Shown here: in pieces, positions 45,212 through 54,430 of the stretch | Position numbering within the stretch: position 1 is the stretch's first letter | How the letters are laid out: each line of letters begins with the position of its first letter | Origin: Metarhizobium sp017305935 | GTDB lineage: Bacteria; Pseudomonadota; Alphaproteobacteria; Rhizobiales; Rhizobiaceae | Length of the DNA stretch: 64,000 nt | Reading direction: 5' to 3' | Assembly: GCF_029601685.1 (NCBI RefSeq) | Contig: NZ_JARRIR010000009.1 | Coordinates: 1-64,000, forward strand | Notes under the pieces: generated by a model | The model's input: only the letters and a program-made list of their open reading frames with translations | The model's database searches: none | What the model was told of the DNA's origin: nothing | Program-made: the position numbers and the translations under genes

Positions 45212-45595
45212 ATGACCTTGAAGAAATCCCTGACCTTCCTTGCCGCCGCGGCCCTTCTGACGGCCTGCCAGTCCTCGCCCGAGCCTCGCCCCCTGCCGCC
45301 GATCTCGCAGCCGCAGCAGCCGGCGATGAACACCGTCGACGGCACGTGGACGGATCCGAACGGCCTGGTCTCCACCTTCAATGCCGGTCGCTTCGACACC
45401 CGTACCACGGATGGCTCCAATGCCGTGCTCGCTTCCGGCTCCTATACGGCCCAGCCGAACGGCATCGTCGAGATCAACCTCTATTCCAACCTGAAGAAGA
45501 CCAATTCGCGGGTGAACTGCAAGCTGGCCGACCCCAGCCGCCTGAATTGCACCGCCGAATCCGGCACCCAGTTCACGCTGACGCGTCGCGCCTGA
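45212..45595 (+). CDS. omp10: Outer-membrane lipoprotein, Omp10-like (AprI/Inh fold)
   Basis: A 127-residue lipoprotein: MTLKKSLTFLAAAALLTACQ signal with lipobox LTAC, mature N-terminal Cys19. The mature protein, VDGTWTDPNGLVSTFNAGRF then ...VNCKLADPSRLNCTAESG and QFTLTRRA, is clearly similar to Brucella Omp10, with a single disulphide-forming Cys pair. The start is the ATG with GGGAGAG upstream; an in-frame ATG 43 codons earlier is rejected. Confidence 0.88.
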   Translation: MTLKKSLTFLAAAALLTACQSSPEPRPLPPISQPQQPAMNTVDGTWTDPNGLVSTFNAGRFDTRTTDGSNAVLASGSYTAQPNGIVEINLYSNLKKTNSRVNCKLADPSRLNCTAESGTQFTLTRRA

Positions 45596-45626
45596 GTCTG
45601 CAAACGACTGTTAAGACAGCTTTCGA

Positions 45627-45650
45627 AGGCTCCCTCCGGGGGGCCTTTTT
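45627..45650 (+). terminator. Terminator after omp10
   Basis: AAGGCTCCC-TCCG-GGGGGCCTT with G-U pairs, then five T. Confidence 0.7.
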
Positions 45651-45822
45651 GCATATTTGCCCTGTGACGATAGTTGAGGTGGCCCTGCAGCTTTTTGCTT
45701 GAAGTCGGCACGGGTTGGTGGAAACATCCACGCCGGGAACAGTGTCACGAAGTGACCGTAGGATAAGCCCGGAGGGAGACCGGCAAAAAAGGCCTCCCGG
45801 ACAACAGCGGAGAACATCACCT

Positions 45823-47733
45823 ATGATCAAGCCCTTTGCATTCGGACTTCTGACAGCGTCGATGATGACGCTGTCCTCGGGCGTCGCCTTTGCGGATTAC
45901 GAACTCAACATCCTGCACATCAACGATTTCCACTCCCGCATCGAATCGATCAACAAATACGATGCGAGCTGCTCGGCCGAGGAAGAGGGCAAGAACGAAT
46001 GCTTCGGCGGCGCCGCCCGCCTGAAGACCGCCATCGACCAGCGCCGCGCCGCGCTCAGCGGCAAGAACGTGCTGGTGCTGAACGGCGGCGACAATTTCCA
46101 GGGCTCGCTGTTCTACACCACCTTCAAGGGCGCGGCCGAGGCCGATTTCGTCAACGCCATCGGCTTCGACGCCATGGCGGTCGGCAATCATGAATTCGAC
46201 GACGGCGAGGACGGCTTCGTCGGCTTCCTCGACAAGGTGAAGCTGCCGGTGCTGAGCGCCAACGTGTTGACCGGCGACAGCTCCAAGCTGAAGGACCGCA
46301 TCAAGCCGTATACCGTGCTCGATGTCGGCGGCCAGAAGATCGGCATCGTCAGCGCCGTTGCCAACGACACCGAGGAAACCTCCTCCCCCGGCCCGCTGGT
46401 GATGATTTCCGACGATGTCTCCGCCATCAAGGCCGCCGTCGAGGAACTGAAGAAGCAGAACGTCAACAAGATTATCGCGCTGACCCATGTCGGCTATGTC
46501 CGCGATGTCGATGCCATCGCCAAGATCCCCGATGTCGACGTCGTCGTCGGCGCCCATTCGCACACGCTGCTCTCCAACACCGATCCGAAAGCCGAAGGCC
46601 CCTATCCGACGATGGTCGACAATCCCGGCGGCTACAAGGTGCCGGTGGTGACGGCCCGGTCCTACGGAAAATATCTCGGCGACCTCGTCGTCACCTTCGA
46701 CGACAACGGCGTCGTCAAGGACGCCAAAGGCGATCCCATCCTCGTCGATTCCAGCTTCAAGCCGGATGAGGCGCTCGCCGCCCACTTAAAGGAAATGGGC
46801 GCGCCGATCGAGGAACTGAAGAAGAAGATCGTCGGCAAGTCCAGCGATCCGATCGAGGGCGCCCGCGAGGTCTGCCGCGTCACCGAATGCTCGATGGGCA
46901 ATCTCGTCGCTGACGCCATGCTCGACCGCGTCAAGGGCCAGGGCATCCAGATCGCCTTCGCCAATGGCGGCGGCCTGCGCGCCTCGATCAATTCGGGCGA
47001 TGTCAGCATGGGCGACGTCCTGACCGTTCTGCCCTTCCAGAACACGCTCGCCACCTTCCAGCTCAAGGGCTCGGACGTGCTGGCGGCGCTGGAGAACGGG
47101 GCCAGCCAGATCGAGGAAGGCGCCGGCCGCTTCACCCAGGTTTCCGGCCTGAAATACACCTTCGACAAGTCAAAGCCCGCCGGCAGCCGCATCGTCTCGG
47201 CCGAGGTCAAGGAAGGCGACACCTTCGTGCCGCTCGATCCGAACAAGACCTACGGCGTGGTCGCCAACGACTACACCCGCCGCGGCGGCGACGGCTACGA
47301 CGTGTTCGCCAAGAAGGCGATCAACCCCTACGATTTCGGCCCGAGCCTCGAAAACACGGTCGCCGACTATCTCACCGCCCACAATCCCTACAAACCCTAT
47401 ACCGACGGGCGCGTGAAGGGTGTGGAAACCGCGGCAGCCACCGCGCCGGCCACGCCTGAGACCAAGACCGCCGAAACCCCGGCGGCAACGACGGAAACCA
47501 AGCCGGCGGAAACACAGGCAAAGCCTGCCGATACCGCCGTTGCGGAATCGCCCGCGACCCAGGCCGCCACCGCCCCCACCAGCCATGTCGTCGTCAAGGG
47601 CGACACGCTGTGGGATCTCGCCGTCAAGTTCTACGGCAATGGCGAGGCGTGGAAGACGATCTCGTCTGCCAACGGCAAGCCGAATCCGAAAAAGCTCGCC
47701 ATCGGCGAGGCGCTGGAGATTCCGGCCAAATAA
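45823..47733 (+). CDS. Periplasmic 5'-nucleotidase with C-terminal LysM domain
   Basis: A 636-residue exported enzyme. Signal peptide MIKPFAFGLLTASMMTLSSG cleaved near AFADY. Metallophosphatase domain (about 27-330): ILHINDFHSRIE, LNGGDNFQGSLF, AVGNHEFDDGEDGF and VVGAHSHTLL metal ligands. 5'-nucleotidase C-terminal domain (about 360-540) with NLVADAMLDR and IAFANGGGLRASI. A Thr/Ala/Pro-rich linker (about 560-588) leads to a LysM domain (SHVVVKGDTLWDLAVKFYGN onward) that should tether the enzyme to peptidoglycan. The start is at MIKPFAF with GGAGA upstream. It likely releases phosphate and nucleosides from nucleotides in the periplasm. Confidence 0.93.
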   Translation: MIKPFAFGLLTASMMTLSSGVAFADYELNILHINDFHSRIESINKYDASCSAEEEGKNECFGGAARLKTAIDQRRAALSGKNVLVLNGGDNFQGSLFYTTFKGAAEADFVNAIGFDAMAVGNHEFDDGEDGFVGFLDKVKLPVLSANVLTGDSSKLKDRIKPYTVLDVGGQKIGIVSAVANDTEETSSPGPLVMISDDVSAIKAAVEELKKQNVNKIIALTHVGYVRDVDAIAKIPDVDVVVGAHSHTLLSNTDPKAEGPYPTMVDNPGGYKVPVVTARSYGKYLGDLVVTFDDNGVVKDAKGDPILVDSSFKPDEALAAHLKEMGAPIEELKKKIVGKSSDPIEGAREVCRVTECSMGNLVADAMLDRVKGQGIQIAFANGGGLRASINSGDVSMGDVLTVLPFQNTLATFQLKGSDVLAALENGASQIEEGAGRFTQVSGLKYTFDKSKPAGSRIVSAEVKEGDTFVPLDPNKTYGVVANDYTRRGGDGYDVFAKKAINPYDFGPSLENTVADYLTAHNPYKPYTDGRVKGVETAAATAPATPETKTAETPAATTETKPAETQAKPADTAVAESPATQAATAPTSHVVVKGDTLWDLAVKFYGNGEAWKTISSANGKPNPKKLAIGEALEIPAK

Positions 47734-47756
47734 GGACAATTTGTCCCGCCCCCATG

Positions 47757-47793
47757 AACCGGTCCGGGCTTCCCCGGGCCGGTTTTTCTTTTT
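47757..47793 (+). terminator. Terminator after 5'-nucleotidase
   Basis: AACCGGTCCGGG-CTTC-CCCGGGCCGGTT (one wobble pair) followed by TTTCTTTTT. Confidence 0.88.
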
Positions 47794-47885
47794 AGAAACC
47801 GAACAAACTTGATTAAAGGCAATGCAAAACCGCAGGCGCCGCCCTAGATACAGCGGCGACAAACCGCTCGCGCAAAGAGAGACTG

Positions 47886-48926
47886 ATGAACGCTGTTGTT
47901 TCCGACCTGCCCACCAGCCACCCGACCGTCCGTTTCGGCAAGGTCGGCGTCCTTCTTGTCAATCTCGGCACGCCCGACGGCACCGATTACACCTCGATGC
48001 GCCGCTACCTGAAGGAATTCCTGACCGACAGGCGCGTCATCGAGTGGTCGCGGCTTTTCTGGTATCCGATCCTGTTCGGCATCGTGCTGAACACCCGCCC
48101 CGGCAAGGTCGGCAAGGCCTATGAGCTGATCTGGAACAAGGAGAAGAACGAGAGCTTCCTGCGCACCTACACGCGCAGCCAGGCCGAACTCATGGGCAAG
48201 GCGCTGGCCGACAGCCCGAATGTCGTCGTCGATTGGGCGATGCGCTACGGCCAGCCTTCGATCGCCTCGCGCATCGATGCGCTGAAACAGGCAGGCTGCG
48301 AACGCATCCTCGTCTTCCCGCTCTATCCGCAATATGCCGCCGCCACCACGGCGACCGTCAACGACAAGGCTTTCGAGACGCTTCTGAAAATGCGCTGGCA
48401 GCCGGCGCTGCGCACCGTGCCGCCCTATCACGACGATCCCGTCTATATCGAGGCGCTGGCGCAATCGGTGGAGAAGCATTATGCCAGCCTCGACTGGCAG
48501 CCGGATCTGCTGATCACGTCCTTCCATGGCATCCCGAAGAGCTATTTCGACAAGGGCGACCCTTATTATTGCCAGTGCCAGAAGACCGCACGGCTGCTGC
48601 GCGAGCGGCTGGGGCTTTCCAAGGACAAGTTGATGGTCACCTTCCAGTCGCGATTCGGGCCGGAGGAATGGTTGCAGCCCTATACCGACAAGACGGTGGA
48701 GGAACTGGCGAAGAACGGCACCAAACGCATCGCCATCATGAACCCCGGCTTCGTTTCCGACTGCCTGGAAACACTGGAGGAAATCGCCGAACAGGCCGGC
48801 GAATCCTTCCTGCACAATGGCGGCGAGAAATTCACCCATATTCCGTGTCTCAACGACAGTCGCGAGGGCATGACGGTTCTCGAAACCGTGGTGCGGCGGG
48901 AATTGCAGGGCTGGGCCGTGGCCTGA
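47886..48926 (+). CDS. hemH: Ferrochelatase
   Basis: Inserts Fe2+ into protoporphyrin IX, the last step of heme synthesis. 346 residues. Motifs: VLLVNLGTPDGTD, the conserved FPLYPQYAAATTA and the catalytic His in ITSFHGIPKSYFDKGDPYYC. The two Cys in DPYYCQCQKT are a position used by some ferrochelatases for an Fe-S cluster, but the typical C-terminal cluster motif is not evident. Monocistronic between two terminators; iron control is likely but no clear Irr/RirA site was recognised. Confidence 0.95.
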   Translation: MNAVVSDLPTSHPTVRFGKVGVLLVNLGTPDGTDYTSMRRYLKEFLTDRRVIEWSRLFWYPILFGIVLNTRPGKVGKAYELIWNKEKNESFLRTYTRSQAELMGKALADSPNVVVDWAMRYGQPSIASRIDALKQAGCERILVFPLYPQYAAATTATVNDKAFETLLKMRWQPALRTVPPYHDDPVYIEALAQSVEKHYASLDWQPDLLITSFHGIPKSYFDKGDPYYCQCQKTARLLRERLGLSKDKLMVTFQSRFGPEEWLQPYTDKTVEELAKNGTKRIAIMNPGFVSDCLETLEEIAEQAGESFLHNGGEKFTHIPCLNDSREGMTVLETVVRRELQGWAVA

Positions 48927-49022
48927 ACCGAAGGTTGCCGAAAGGCCTGTCATGCCCATGGGGATCCATGCTAAAGGCATGACGGCCCGGCATCGTCGCC
49001 GGCCGTTTCCGGGGAGAAGAAT

Positions 49023-50036
49023 ATGCAGCCTTCCGGCTTCGATATCGTCGTCATCGCGCTGGTCGTCTTCGTCATCCTGGTCCTGTTCGCCGGGATCAAG
49101 ACGGTGCCGCAGGGGTTTCGCTATACCATCGAGCGTTTCGGCCGCTACACGCGCACGCTGGAGCCCGGCCTCAACCTGATCGTGCCGTTCATCGAGCGCA
49201 TCGGCGCACGCATGAACGTGATGGAACAGGTGCTCGACGTGCCGACTCAGGAAGTCATCACCAAGGACAACGCATCCGTCACGGCCGATGCCGTCGCCTT
49301 CTACCAGGTGCTGAATGCGGCCGAAGCCGCCTATCAGGTCTCCAACCTCGAAAACGCCATTCTCAACCTCACCATGACCAATATCCGCTCGGTCATGGGG
49401 TCGATGGATCTGGACGAGTTGCTCTCCAACCGCGAAACCATCAACGAACGGCTGTTGCATGTGGTCGACGACGCCGTCCGCCCCTGGGGCATCAAGGTCA
49501 CCCGCGTCGAGATCAAGGATATCCGCCCGCCGGTCGACCTGGTCGACGCCATGGCCCGGCAGATGAAGGCCGAGCGCGAAAAGCGCGCCCAGGTTCTTGA
49601 AGCCGAGGGCTCGCGCAACGCCCAGATCCTGCGGGCCGAAGGCGCCAAGCAGGCCGCCATCCTCGAAGCCGAGGGCGAGCGCGAGGCCGCCTTCCGCGAG
49701 GCCGAGGCGCGCGAACGCCTGGCCGAGGCTGAAGCCAAGGCGACACGCATGGTCTCCGAGGCCATCGCCGCCGGCGACGTGCAGGCGATCAACTATTTCG
49801 TGGCCCAGAAATACACCGAGGCGCTGGCCGCCGTCGGCAAGGCCCCCAATTCCAAGGTGGTGCTGATGCCGATGGAAGCTTCGTCGCTGATCGGCACGCT
49901 CGGCGGCATCGGCGCGATTGCCAAGGAAGTGTTCGGCACCAATGGCGGCGATGCGCCGCGCACGCCGCCGCGTTCGTCTGGCCCGGCCCGCTCGACGCCG
50001 CAGGTCACCTTCCCCACCCCGCGCCAGGAGAGCTGA
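49023..50036 (+). CDS. SPFH/Band 7 (stomatin-like, QmcA-like) membrane protein
   Basis: A 337-residue protein with one N-terminal membrane helix (about 6-24, FDIVVIALVVFVILVLFAG), an SPFH/Band 7 domain (about 25-185, TVPQGFRYTIERFGRYTRTL, DNASVTADAVAFYQV) and an extended coiled coil (about 185-260, MKAEREKRAQVLEAEGSRNA), then a Pro-rich tail. The length and the coupled NfeD gene match the stomatin-operon type. Probably a membrane scaffold involved in protein quality control. Confidence 0.9.
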   Translation: MQPSGFDIVVIALVVFVILVLFAGIKTVPQGFRYTIERFGRYTRTLEPGLNLIVPFIERIGARMNVMEQVLDVPTQEVITKDNASVTADAVAFYQVLNAAEAAYQVSNLENAILNLTMTNIRSVMGSMDLDELLSNRETINERLLHVVDDAVRPWGIKVTRVEIKDIRPPVDLVDAMARQMKAEREKRAQVLEAEGSRNAQILRAEGAKQAAILEAEGEREAAFREAEARERLAEAEAKATRMVSEAIAAGDVQAINYFVAQKYTEALAAVGKAPNSKVVLMPMEASSLIGTLGGIGAIAKEVFGTNGGDAPRTPPRSSGPARSTPQVTFPTPRQES

Positions 50037-50040
50037 ACGG

Positions 50041-50505
50041 ATGATCGCGGCCTTCATCGCCGAAGTCGGCCCGTGGAGCTGGTGGCTGCTCGGCCTCGCG
50101 CTGCTGGCGGCCGAACTCGTGATGCCCGGCGTCTTCCTCGTCTGGATCGGTGCGGCGGCAATCGCCATCGGCGCGCTGTCGCTCATGGTCTGGGACAAGG
50201 CCTTCTGGGCTTGGGAAGTGCAGGCGCTGTTGTTTGCGGCCCTTTCCGTCGCCTTCGTCTTTATCGGGCGGCGGATGTTGTCCAGCGGCGCGAATGTCAG
50301 CGACCAGCCCCTGCTCAACCAGCGCGGCCAGAGCCTTGTCGGCCGCACCGCGACGCTGCACGAACCGATCCGCGAAGGCCGGGGCCGCATCCGTCTCGAC
50401 GACACCTTCTGGACGGTTCAAGGCCCGGATCTGCCGGCGGGAACGCGCGTTCGCGTCGCCAGGAGCAACGGTGGGGACCTGATGGTCGAACCTGTCGATA
50501 GCTGA
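50041..50505 (+). CDS. NfeD family membrane protein
   Basis: A 154-residue NfeD-like protein: three hydrophobic helices (about 14-33, 38-55, 62-80), then a small OB-fold domain (about 95-152) with LVGRTATLHEPIREGRGRI and DTFWTVQGPDLPAGTRVRVA. It starts MIAAFIAEVGPWSWWLLGLA, 4 nt after the SPFH stop; the SPFH-NfeD gene pair is conserved across bacteria. It lacks the serine-protease part of longer NfeD proteins, so it is the short NfeD1b-type. Confidence 0.9.
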   Translation: MIAAFIAEVGPWSWWLLGLALLAAELVMPGVFLVWIGAAAIAIGALSLMVWDKAFWAWEVQALLFAALSVAFVFIGRRMLSSGANVSDQPLLNQRGQSLVGRTATLHEPIREGRGRIRLDDTFWTVQGPDLPAGTRVRVARSNGGDLMVEPVDS

Positions 50506-50519
50506 GCGAGGGTATCGCC

Positions 50520-51515
50520 TCAGGCGACGCCGATGCGCAGCAGGTCGTGGAAATGCACCAGCCCGACCGGGAAATTTTCCTCGTCGACGACGATCAGCGC
50601 CGAGATATTGTGCTTCTGCAACAGCGCCATCGCGCCGGTCGCCAGCGTTTCCTTGCGCACAGTCTTCGGCGTGCGCGTCATGACGTCGTCGACCGTCATC
50701 GCCGCGAGATTGCGGTTGAGGTTGCGGGCGATGTCGCCATCGGTGACGATGCCGCAGAGGCGGCCGGTCTCGTCGACGACGCCGACGCAGCCGAAGCGCT
50801 TGTGCGACAGGGTCGTCACCGCCTCCTGCATCGAGCATCCCAGCGGAACCAGCGGGATGCGCTCGCCGACATGCATGATGTCGCCGACATGGCTCAGGCT
50901 CGCCCCCAGCTTGCCGCCGGGATGGAAGGTGCGGAAATCGGTGGCCGAAAAACCGCGCGCTTCGAGCAGCGCCACGGCCAGCGCATCGCCGATGGCAAGC
51001 TGCATCAGCGTCGAGGTGGTCGGCGCCAGGCCGTGCGGGCAGGCTTCCTGCTCGGTCGGCAGCAAGAGCAGCACATCCGCCTCGCGCCCCAGCGTCGATT
51101 GCGCGCCCGCGGTGATGGCGATCAGCGGGATGGAAAAGCGCCGCGAAAAGGCGATGATGCCGCGCAATTCGGCACTCTCGCCGCTCCAGGACAGCGCGAT
51201 GATGACGTCGTCCTGGGTGATCATCCCGAGATCGCCGTGATTGGCCTCCACCGGATGCACGAAGAAGGAAGGCGTTCCGGTCGAGGCGAAGGTCGCGGCG
51301 ATCTTCGAGCCGATATGGCCGCTCTTGCCGATGCCGGTGACGATCACCCGCCCCTTGATATCGCCTATCATTTCCACGGCGCGCGAAAACGGCGCGGCGA
51401 GCGCGCCCGAAAGCGCGTTTTCCAGCGATTGCAGGCCGTTCTTTTCGGTGGCGACCGTGCGCAGCGCCGATTCGACGGCGCTGTTTTCGATGAGATGGAT
51501 GGCTCGCTTGATCAT
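50520..51515 (-). CDS. kdsD: Arabinose-5-phosphate isomerase (KpsF/GutQ/KdsD)
   Basis: Interconverts D-ribulose-5-P and D-arabinose-5-P, the first step toward KDO of lipopolysaccharide. 331 residues: SIS domain (about 45-190) with VIVTGIGKSGHIGSKIAATF and HGDLGMITQDDVIIALSWSG, then two CBS domains (about 210-331). The FRTFHPGGKLGASL segment joins the two. It is convergent to the SPFH-NfeD pair and starts within 70 bp of the divergent outer-membrane gene. Confidence 0.92.
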   Translation of the reverse strand: MIKRAIHLIENSAVESALRTVATEKNGLQSLENALSGALAAPFSRAVEMIGDIKGRVIVTGIGKSGHIGSKIAATFASTGTPSFFVHPVEANHGDLGMITQDDVIIALSWSGESAELRGIIAFSRRFSIPLIAITAGAQSTLGREADVLLLLPTEQEACPHGLAPTTSTLMQLAIGDALAVALLEARGFSATDFRTFHPGGKLGASLSHVGDIMHVGERIPLVPLGCSMQEAVTTLSHKRFGCVGVVDETGRLCGIVTDGDIARNLNRNLAAMTVDDVMTRTPKTVRKETLATGAMALLQKHNISALIVVDEENFPVGLVHFHDLLRIGVA

Positions 51516-51684
51516 GGCGGATCGTTAACGCCTTTCTCCCGCGAAGTCCACCGCATCGCCCGCGAGACGGGTTCGTCAACCAATGGTTAACCAAACACAT
51601 TTACTCTTTGGAAAGCAATCGACAGATCCGGTGCTGCGTCGCCGGAGCCCCGAGGAAAACAGCGGTCAATCGCGGACGACGAGA

Positions 51685-53268
51685 ATGACAAGAAGAATGC
51701 CCTCCTGCCGCCCGATTTCCCTCGGCGTCGCGCTCGCCGCGACCGCCTTGTTCGTTCTGCCGTCCTTATCCTCGGCCCAGTCGCGCCCGAAGCCGAAGAC
51801 GCCGGAAAACGCGGCCCGCACCCTGCCGCAGCAGGCCGCCACGCCCGGCGCAACGAATGCCGCCGACCCCTATGGTATGAACACCGATGGCGCGGACAAC
51901 GATCCCAACGCCGCCACTTCCCCCCTGTTCACCACCGATGCCGCCCGGCCGGCGCAGGGGCTGCGCACCCGCCCGACGGCAAACGCGGCGGGCAATGCCG
52001 AAGACACGCTGGCGACCGGCACCAATCCGCGCGCAAGACGTCTTAGCGGCCGCGAGGACGAACAGGCGGATGTCGATTTCAACCGCATGAACCTGCGCGA
52101 AAATTCCCTCGATGCGCTGACGCCGCGCCTCATTCCCAATCGCAACGACGCGCCCGGCATCCGGCTGGGCACCATGGTGCTGCGTCCTTCGGTCACGCAA
52201 TCCGTCGCCGCCGAGCGCCAGAAATCCGGCAGCAATACCCAGAACCGCAACTACCTGCAGACCGAGCTCAAGGGCACGCTGGCCTCGGACTGGTCGCGCC
52301 ATGCCCTGACCGTCACCGGCGACGGCATCTACCAGCGAAACATCAGCGGCGATGGCGAGGAAAAGCCGAGTGTCAACATCGACGCCGACTTGCGCCTCGA
52401 TCTCGCCGAACGCATGACAGGGCATATCCGTGGCGGCTACGGTTTCTACCGCGAGGATACGGACGATCCCAACGCCATCAGCGGCGCCACCACCCAGGCC
52501 GGCGTTCACACGCTGAAGGGCGGGCTGGAACTGCAGCGCGAATTCGGCGTGATTCGCGGCACCACCGGCCTCGACCTGGAAAAGCGCATCTATACCGATG
52601 CGACGCTGGCCGATGGCAGCAAGGTATCGCTGGAGGACCGCGACCGCCTGTCGGGGACGCTGCGCGGCCGCATCGGCTACGAATTGTCGCCGGCGATCAT
52701 TCCCTTCCTCGAAGCCGCCGTCGGGCGCGCCCGCTACGACCTCAGAACCGATAGCCTCGGCTATGCCCGTTCCTTCTGGACCTATGCGATGAAGGGCGGC
52801 GTCGAGCTGGATATGGGCGAAAAGCTGCGCGGCGAGCTTTCCGCCGGTTACGAGCGTGCCGATTTCGACGACGAACGGCTGCAGGCGCTGTCCGGCCTGA
52901 CGGTGGATGGCACGCTCGCCTGGTCGCCGCAGCGCGGCACCGACGTCACCTTCGGCCTGGCGACGACCATCGAACCCTCGACCACGGCCGGCGCCAGCGG
53001 GTATGTCGCCTATACCGCCAATGCCGGCATCTCGCATGAGGTGCGCGACAATGTCGTGGCCCGCCTGACCGGCAGCACCGTCTTCCGTGACTATCCCAAT
53101 GGCAGTGTCCAGGATGAGACCGTCTACACCGCCGGCCCCGGCTTCACCTGGGGCCTGAACCGCTATCTCGACCTCAAGGGCGACCTTGGCTACGAACTGA
53201 CCTCGCGCAAGGTCAGCGACGATACGAGGACGTTGCGCGCCAGCATCGGCCTGACGCTGAAGCGCTGA
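51685..53268 (+). CDS. Outer-membrane beta-barrel protein with disordered N-terminus
   Basis: A 527-residue exported protein. The start is MTRRMPSCRPISLGVALAAT; signal peptide cleavage near LSSAQS. Residues of about 33-150 are Ala/Pro/Thr/Asn-rich and disordered. From about 165 on, a barrel of alternating strands (YLQTELKGTLASDW, VNIDADLRLDLAERM, TLKGGLELQREFGVI) ends with the C-terminal strand TRTLRASIGLTLKR. It belongs to the BBP2-like outer membrane beta-barrel proteins annotated in rhizobia. No specific ligand or export role is known. Confidence 0.82.
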   Translation: MTRRMPSCRPISLGVALAATALFVLPSLSSAQSRPKPKTPENAARTLPQQAATPGATNAADPYGMNTDGADNDPNAATSPLFTTDAARPAQGLRTRPTANAAGNAEDTLATGTNPRARRLSGREDEQADVDFNRMNLRENSLDALTPRLIPNRNDAPGIRLGTMVLRPSVTQSVAAERQKSGSNTQNRNYLQTELKGTLASDWSRHALTVTGDGIYQRNISGDGEEKPSVNIDADLRLDLAERMTGHIRGGYGFYREDTDDPNAISGATTQAGVHTLKGGLELQREFGVIRGTTGLDLEKRIYTDATLADGSKVSLEDRDRLSGTLRGRIGYELSPAIIPFLEAAVGRARYDLRTDSLGYARSFWTYAMKGGVELDMGEKLRGELSAGYERADFDDERLQALSGLTVDGTLAWSPQRGTDVTFGLATTIEPSTTAGASGYVAYTANAGISHEVRDNVVARLTGSTVFRDYPNGSVQDETVYTAGPGFTWGLNRYLDLKGDLGYELTSRKVSDDTRTLRASIGLTLKR

Positions 53269-53322
53269 TCGTTTGTCAGCCGGCCTCCTCCCCTGGAGGA
53301 AGAAGGCCCGGCCAAACGGCGG

Positions 53323-54207
53323 TTACTTGCCCGAGACCATTGCCCGGATCTGCGCCTCGACCAGCGGGCGGATATCCTCGCGGCTCAGCGAGAAGGCGAC
53401 GTTGGCGAGGATGAAGCCGTCCTTGGCGCCACAGTCGAAGGTTTCGCCCCTGAAGTGATAGCCGGCGAATTCCTGTCGCGAAAGTAGCTTCAGCATGGCG
53501 TCGGTCAACTGGATCTCGTTGCCGGCGCCGCGCTCCTGGGTGGAAAGGATGCCGAAAATCTCCGGCTGCAGGATGTAGCGGCCGTTGATGAAGAAGTTGG
53601 AGGGCGCCGTGCCCTTGGCCGGTTTCTCGACCATGCCGGTGATCTTGAAACCCTTGCCGATCGCCTCGCCGACGCCGACGATGCCGTATTTATGGGCCTG
53701 GTCGGGGGCGCATTCCTCGACCGCGATGATGTTGCCGCCGGTCTGGTCGTAAAGCTCGACCATGCCTTTCATGCAGCTATCCTCGGCGCGCATGATCATA
53801 TCGGGCAGAAGCAGCGCGAAGGGCTCGTTGCCGACGATCTCGCGCGCGCACCAGACGGCATGCCCCAGCCCCAGCGGCTCCTGCTGGCGGGTGAAGCTGA
53901 CGGTGCCGGCCTTCGGCAACTGCTGGGCGAGGATGGTCAGCTCCGCCGTCTTGCTGCGCGAGCGCAGCGTCTGTTCCAATTCGAACTGGATATCGAAGTA
54001 ATCCTCGATGACGTGCTTGTTGCGCCCGGTCACGAACACGAGATGCTCGATGCCCGCCTCCAGTGCTTCCTCGACGACATACTGGATGACCGGCTTGTCC
54101 ACGACGGTAAGCATTTCCTTGGGAACGGATTTGGTTGCCGGCAGGAACCGCGTCCCAAGTCCCGCGACGGGAAATACTGCCTTGCGTACCTTCTTATGCT
54201 GACTCAC
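53323..54207 (-). CDS. galU: UTP-glucose-1-phosphate uridylyltransferase
   Basis: A 294-residue enzyme that makes UDP-glucose for exopolysaccharide, LPS and glycan synthesis. Starts at GTG 54207 (MSQHKKVRKAVFPVAGLGTR) with AAGGAGG at correct spacing; an ATG nearer the ribosome site is out of frame. Motifs: AGLGTRFLPATKSVPKEM, FTRQQEPLGLGHAVWCAR, MVEKPAKGTAPSN and ETFDCGAKDGF. Neighbours kdsD and the outer-membrane protein share an envelope theme. Confidence 0.96.
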   Translation of the reverse strand: MSQHKKVRKAVFPVAGLGTRFLPATKSVPKEMLTVVDKPVIQYVVEEALEAGIEHLVFVTGRNKHVIEDYFDIQFELEQTLRSRSKTAELTILAQQLPKAGTVSFTRQQEPLGLGHAVWCAREIVGNEPFALLLPDMIMRAEDSCMKGMVELYDQTGGNIIAVEECAPDQAHKYGIVGVGEAIGKGFKITGMVEKPAKGTAPSNFFINGRYILQPEIFGILSTQERGAGNEIQLTDAMLKLLSRQEFAGYHFRGETFDCGAKDGFILANVAFSLSREDIRPLVEAQIRAMVSGK

Positions 54208-54430
54208 ACATGCCTCCTTGGGCGTCTTTCGGCCAAATCATTCGCCAATTGGCGGACGTAGTACATAATTGCTACTTTTTCGCAAAAGATGACGCCGCCG
54301 GTTTCGCATGGTAAAGAGTTTGTTGAGAAAATGCCTCTAAACTCGGCTTCCATGCCGGATGCGTCATCGGCGTCCGAACAGCAGATCCGTGAAGACCTGG
54401 CAACTCGTGAAGACAAGGACAGGACAACTG

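Noticed and set aside
47844..50405. 853-codon minus-strand frame spanning hemH, SPFH and NfeD genes
   Set aside because: It crosses three clear genes and their intergenic gaps, so it is a shadow.
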